Assembly: GCA_020161965.1 (NCBI GenBank)
Contig: JAIUNH010000159.1
Coordinates: 1 to 7,939 of the forward strand
Origin: Pseudomonadota bacterium
GTDB lineage: Bacteria; Pseudomonadota; Alphaproteobacteria; CACIAM-22H2
Direction of reading: 5' to 3'
DNA length: 7,939 nucleotides
The position numbers and the translations under genes are program-made. The notes beneath the pieces are model-generated. The model saw only the letters and a program-made list of their open reading frames with translations, was not told where the DNA came from and made no database searches. Shown here piece by piece: positions 6,109 to 7,939 of this stretch (position 1 is the stretch's first letter; the number at the start of each line of letters is the position of its first letter).

Positions 6109-6705
6109 CTAGACCAGAAAAACCGGGACGATCGAGGCCGCCAGGGCCGCCGCCATGATCCAATTGAACCAACGCAGCGCGCGTTCGGTCTTCAGCAAGC
6201 GGCCGATCGCCACGCCGAAACCGCACCACAGCGTGTTCGACACGATCGTGGCGCCGACATAAACCAGCGCCACGCGCGAGGCTTCGCCGAACGCGTCGCC
6301 GGCGGGATCGGTATAGGCGGACAACGCGCCCACCGCGTTGATCCAGCCCTTCACGTTCACCCATTGGAAAGCGACGGCCTGCAGAAAGGTGAAAGGCTTC
6401 GCGTTCTCGCGACCCGCCGCGCGCCCCGCATTGGCAATCTTCCAGGCAAGGAACAGCAGATACGCCGCACCGATATATTTCAGCGCGATATGCAGCCAGG
6501 GAAAGGCCTGGAACACCGTGCCGAGGCCAAGGCCGATCGCCAACACCATCGCCGGGAAGCCGACATTGATGCCCAGCATATGCGGGATTGATCGGCGAAA
6601 ACCGAAATTAGCGCCGGCGGCCGTCAGCATCGCGTTGTTGGGGCCGGGCGTGCAGCTGACAATCAGCGCGAAGCCGATCAGCGCCCAGAACAGCGTTTCG
6701 TTCAT
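6109..6705 (-). CDS. LysE/RhtB-family amino-acid exporter
   Basis: A 198-residue inner-membrane protein of normal family length (about 200-210). The N-terminal signature CTPGPNNAMLTAAGANFGF (18-36) is diagnostic of LysE/RhtB translocators, and the following RRSIPHMLGINVGF matches the second family block. Six hydrophobic segments are visible, at about 3-21, 42-64, 70-92, 112-132, 145-167 and 178-197. Family members export amino acids or their derivatives (lysine, homoserine, threonine, cysteine pathway products) using the proton gradient. The specific substrate is not predictable. The ATG overlaps the TGA of the upstream acetyltransferase gene (ATGA, 6702-6705), with AGGGG only three bases before it, so coupling is likely. 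Next to an N-acetyltransferase and a PhzF-type protein, export of a modified amino-acid-like compound is a reasonable but unproven role. Confidence 0.92.
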   Translation of the reverse strand: MNETLFWALIGFALIVSCTPGPNNAMLTAAGANFGFRRSIPHMLGINVGFPAMVLAIGLGLGTVFQAFPWLHIALKYIGAAYLLFLAWKIANAGRAAGRENAKPFTFLQAVAFQWVNVKGWINAVGALSAYTDPAGDAFGEASRVALVYVGATIVSNTLWCGFGVAIGRLLKTERALRWFNWIMAAALAASIVPVFLV

Positions 6706-7160
6706 GCGCCCCTACCGGCCAAACCGTAGGGATCGGGATGGCGGCGCTCCATCGTCCGCTCGGGGTTCGACAACGGCTCGAAGCCGAATTGCTTGTAAAG
6801 CCCTTGCGCGTCGGCCGTGACCAACAGCCAGCGCCGGAAACCCTGCAGATCGGGATGCGCCATGATCGTGGTCATCAGGAATTTCGACAGGGCTTTGCCG
6901 CGATGGGCGGTATCGACGAACACGTCCCCGATATAGCCGAACGTCGCGCCATCGGAAATGACTCGCGCGAAGCCGACCTGCGCGCCGTCGGGCGCATAGA
7001 TGCCGAAAGGCCGCGCCCCATCGACGCTACGCTTAAATAATTCAAAAGGGATACCCCGCGCCCAATAGCTTTCGTCGCCGATCCAGCGATGGACGCGCTG
7101 CAGATCGATCCGCGCGCGATCGTCGTCGATTTCGTAACGATCGTTGCGGACCTGCTTCAC
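6702..7160 (-). CDS. GNAT-family N-acetyltransferase
   Basis: A 152-residue GNAT enzyme starting at GTG 7160, chosen because it forms a GTGA overlap with the PhzF stop and has AAGG seven bases upstream. The frame remains open farther upstream, but that sequence is an arginine-rich shadow of PhzF. Conserved blocks are the N-terminal HRWIGDESYWARGIP (24-38), QVGFARVISDGATFGYIGDV (61-80), the acetyl-CoA loop VDTAHRGKALSKFL (82-95) and VTADAQGLYKQFGFEPL (114-130) with a catalytic-type tyrosine, Y122. This order matches a widespread bacterial GNAT subfamily of about 140-150 residues with no settled substrate. The loop reads R-G-K-A-L-S where R-G-x-G-x-G/A is the rule. A Ser at the last position seems familiar in relatives, but Ala90 for Gly is less usual. 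The enzyme is probably still active, since the rest is intact. It lies between PhzF and LysE genes in a coupled trio. Confidence 0.88.
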   Translation of the reverse strand: MKQVRNDRYEIDDDRARIDLQRVHRWIGDESYWARGIPFELFKRSVDGARPFGIYAPDGAQVGFARVISDGATFGYIGDVFVDTAHRGKALSKFLMTTIMAHPDLQGFRRWLLVTADAQGLYKQFGFEPLSNPERTMERRHPDPYGLAGRGA

Positions 7161-7939
7161 GCCGGCACCTTGATCGTGCCGGACAGATAGAGCTTCGCGG
7201 TACCCGCCATATAGACACGCTCGCCCGCGTCTTCGCACCACAAGGTGCCGCCGCGCGCCGAAACCTGGCGGGCATGCAGCTTCTTCTTGCCCAGAATTTG
7301 CGCCCAATAGGGGATCAGCGTCGAATGCGCCGAACCGGTCACCGGGTCTTCGTCGATCCCGGCGAAGGGCGCGAAATAACGCGACACGAAATCGCAATCG
7401 CTGCCCGGTGCGGTCACCATCACGCAGCCTTTGGGCGTCGCCTTCAGCTTGCCGAAATCGGGTTTGAGGCTTTCGACCTGCGCGGCCGTTTCGAACAAGG
7501 CGAGATAGCGATAGGCCGAGCGCTTGACCCAAACGGGCTTGGCGCCGAGCGCTTCGGCCACCGCGTCGTAATCGTCGGCAACGTCATCGACGATATCGCG
7601 CGCAGGAAAATCGAGCGTGAACAGCTCGCCCGCCTTGGTCACCTGCAACACGCCCGATTTGGTGTTGAAGCGCATGGCGCTGCGCCCCTTTTCCAAAATC
7701 GTCGCGATGACGAAGGCGGAAGCGAGCGTGGCATGGCCGCAGAGCGGCACTTCCCAAGTCGGCGTGAACCAGCGCAGGCCGAAATCGGCGCCTTCGGGCA
7801 CGAAGAATGCGGTTTCGGAAAGATTATTCTCCGCCGCGATGGTTTGCATCGTCGCGTCGGGCAACCACGCCTTCAGCGGTACGACGGCCGCCGGATTGCC
7901 CGCGAACAAACGATCGGCGAACGCATCGACCTGATAGAT
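7157..7939 (-). CDS. PhzF/YddE-family protein (isomerase/epimerase fold), 5' end off window
   Basis: 260 codons plus a stop are visible. The frame runs off the right edge reading IYQVDAFADRLFAGNPAAVV, the usual PhzF N-terminus, so only the initiator and perhaps a few residues are missing. An internal TTG at 7909 is not the start. Counting from the first visible residue, AAENNLSETAFF (35-46) holds the general acid/base glutamate E42, equivalent to Glu45 of PhzF. FTPTWEVPLCGHATLASAF (58-76) and the DPVTGSAHS block (198-206) complete both halves of the pseudo-symmetric diaminopimelate-epimerase-like fold. PhzF itself isomerises a phenazine precursor, but most family members have unknown substrates, and no other phenazine gene is nearby. 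The TGA overlaps the GNAT start (GTGA). As the first visible gene of the minus-strand run, its promoter lies outside the window. Confidence 0.93.
   Translation of the reverse strand: MYQVDAFADRLFAGNPAAVVPLKAWLPDATMQTIAAENNLSETAFFVPEGADFGLRWFTPTWEVPLCGHATLASAFVIATILEKGRSAMRFNTKSGVLQVTKAGELFTLDFPARDIVDDVADDYDAVAEALGAKPVWVKRSAYRYLALFETAAQVESLKPDFGKLKATPKGCVMVTAPGSDCDFVSRYFAPFAGIDEDPVTGSAHSTLIPYWAQILGKKKLHARQVSARGGTLWCEDAGERVYMAGTAKLYLSGTIKVPA

Noticed and set aside
5285..6112. Open plus-strand frame of 275 codons opposite the alkyltransferase fusion
   Set aside because: It is low-complexity Arg/Gly/Ala-rich sequence without motifs, fully explained by codon bias of the minus-strand gene.
6062..6364. 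Upstream extension of the alkyltransferase fusion, giving 387 residues
   Set aside because: The extra sequence overlaps the LysE gene in another frame and contains no zinc-cysteine sensor motif. ATG 6061 gives the natural domain boundary.
7161..7532. Upstream extension of the second GNAT enzyme, giving 276 residues
   Set aside because: The extension is Arg-rich shadow of PhzF. GTG 7160 has a good ribosome site and a four-base overlap.
7157..7939. Phenazine biosynthesis locus
   Set aside because: Only a PhzF-family gene is present. No phzA, B, D, E or G homologue lies nearby, and the family is broad with mostly unknown substrates.
1..7939. CRISPR array, tRNA, insertion sequence or phage remnants
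   Set aside because: I saw no regularly spaced repeats, cloverleaf sequence, transposase or integrase motifs, or terminal inverted repeats on either strand.

Overview
The window looks like chromosomal DNA of a high-GC alphaproteobacterium. Two features of the sequence point to a Rhodospirillales-like lineage: the strong GC bias at third codon positions, and a chemoreceptor with a PAS domain between HAMP and the signalling domain. The lineage is inference, because no rRNA or other marker gene is present. I see no mobile element, CRISPR array, tRNA or rRNA.

Layout from left to right. (1) Bases 1-507, minus strand: the N-terminal part of an AraC-family regulator that runs off the left edge. (2) Bases 508-862: a 355-base, AT-richer divergent intergenic region with small dyads, a repeated octamer and a weak candidate promoter. 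(3) Bases 863-3157, plus strand: a complete 764-residue methyl-accepting chemotaxis protein. (4) Bases 3154-7939: seven genes, all on the minus strand. In transcription order (right to left) they are a PhzF-family protein (5' end off the window), a GNAT acetyltransferase, a LysE/RhtB-type exporter, an AraC-HTH/O6-alkylguanine-DNA alkyltransferase fusion, a tartrate/D-malate dehydrogenase, a MaoC-like hydratase and an SSAT-like GNAT acetyltransferase.

The minus-strand genes are very tightly packed. PhzF/GNAT, GNAT/LysE, dehydrogenase/MaoC and MaoC/GNAT each overlap by exactly four bases (GTGA or ATGA), which implies translational coupling. The alkyltransferase gene is separated from its neighbours by only 47 and 39 bases, so all seven genes could share one transcript. 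The chemoreceptor gene meets the last of them tail to tail and overlaps it by four bases (TTAG), leaving no intergenic space for a terminator. Hairpins that could end each transcript lie inside the opposing coding region.

Functionally there appear to be two small modules. PhzF, GNAT and LysE suggest chemical modification and export of an amino-acid-like small molecule. Dehydrogenase, MaoC and GNAT suggest hydroxy-acid oxidation with acyl-group chemistry. A DNA alkylation repair protein lies between them. These pathway links are inference from gene order. Every gene belongs to a known family, and I found no convincing evidence for an undescribed system.
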